In this document: positions 30,559-37,846 of the stretch, in pieces
Position numbering within the stretch: the first letter of the stretch is position 1
How the letters are laid out: every line of letters starts with the position of its first letter
NCBI RefSeq assembly: GCF_016863175.1
Contig: NZ_BOOJ01000013.1
Coordinates: forward strand, 1 to 37,846
DNA length: 37,846 nt
Reading direction: 5' to 3'
DNA from: Paraplanobispora siamensis
GTDB taxonomy: Bacteria; Actinomycetota; Actinomycetes; Streptosporangiales; Streptosporangiaceae
Translations under genes and position numbers: made by a program
The notes under the pieces: model-generated
What the model was told of the DNA's origin: nothing
Databases searched by the model: none
What the model saw: the letters and a program-made list of their open reading frames with translations, nothing else

Positions 30559-37846
<7,288 letters not shown>

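Overview
The window is 37.8 kb of very GC-rich, densely coding DNA. GTG and TTG starts, 4-nt start/stop overlaps and apparently leaderless genes are common. Protein families (a YtrA-type GntR regulator with its ABC ATPase, mycobacterial-type AhpC, an ECF sigma factor, GH1 with a CebR-type operator, FAAL/MmpL/NRPS) point to a filamentous actinomycete. Streptosporangiaceae or a relative is my best guess. A chemoreceptor suggests a lineage with a motile stage. There are no rRNA, tRNA, phage, IS or CRISPR sequences, so this is chromosome-like DNA with one specialised-metabolism cluster entering from the right.

Region 1 (1-6.3 kb): a left-truncated ABC ATPase and its GntR repressor with a perfect 13+13 bp operator; a nucleotidyltransferase-fold protein; a B3/B4-domain protein behind a 4 x 13 bp tandem repeat; a large secreted alpha/beta-hydrolase-like protein; a small DUF1772 membrane protein. 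Region 2 (6.3-14.4 kb): a P-loop uridine kinase-like protein beside a 6 x 17 bp minisatellite; a coupled CaiB-type CoA-transferase and fused carboxyltransferase; an ECF sigma factor coupled to a membrane protein; two coupled unknown genes; a nitrilase-superfamily amidase coupled to a DUF418 membrane protein. Region 3 (14.4-25.9 kb): a GH1 beta-glucosidase with a perfect CebR-type palindrome inside its coding start; a PLP aminotransferase; a ribbon-helix-helix/Doc toxin-antitoxin pair; orphan ahpC; two secreted unknowns; DUF2306; a chemoreceptor; and a divergent TetR/DHA2 exporter pair whose operator lies in the exporter's -35/-10 spacer.

Region 4 (25.9 kb to the right edge) is a lipopeptide-type cluster on the + strand: fatty acyl-AMP ligase (FAAL), stand-alone acyl carrier protein, MmpL/RND transporter, then a right-truncated NRPS of at least 2,429 codons with order C-A-T-E-C-A. 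The logic is that FAAL activates a fatty acid as acyl-AMP and loads it on the carrier protein; the starter C domain acylates residue 1; the E domain makes it D; module 2 has a textbook serine code. The MmpL protein probably exports the product or moves it to the outer envelope. The layout recalls mycobacterial glycopeptidolipid loci, but I do not recognise the product.

A recurring oddity is in-frame tandem-repeat or low-complexity expansion in loops of otherwise intact enzymes (FAAL, both A domains, the E domain, the hydrolase N-terminus), alongside non-coding minisatellites. Start positions were chosen from Shine-Dalgarno or -10 context and are inferred. All family assignments come from motif recognition by eye, not from database searches.
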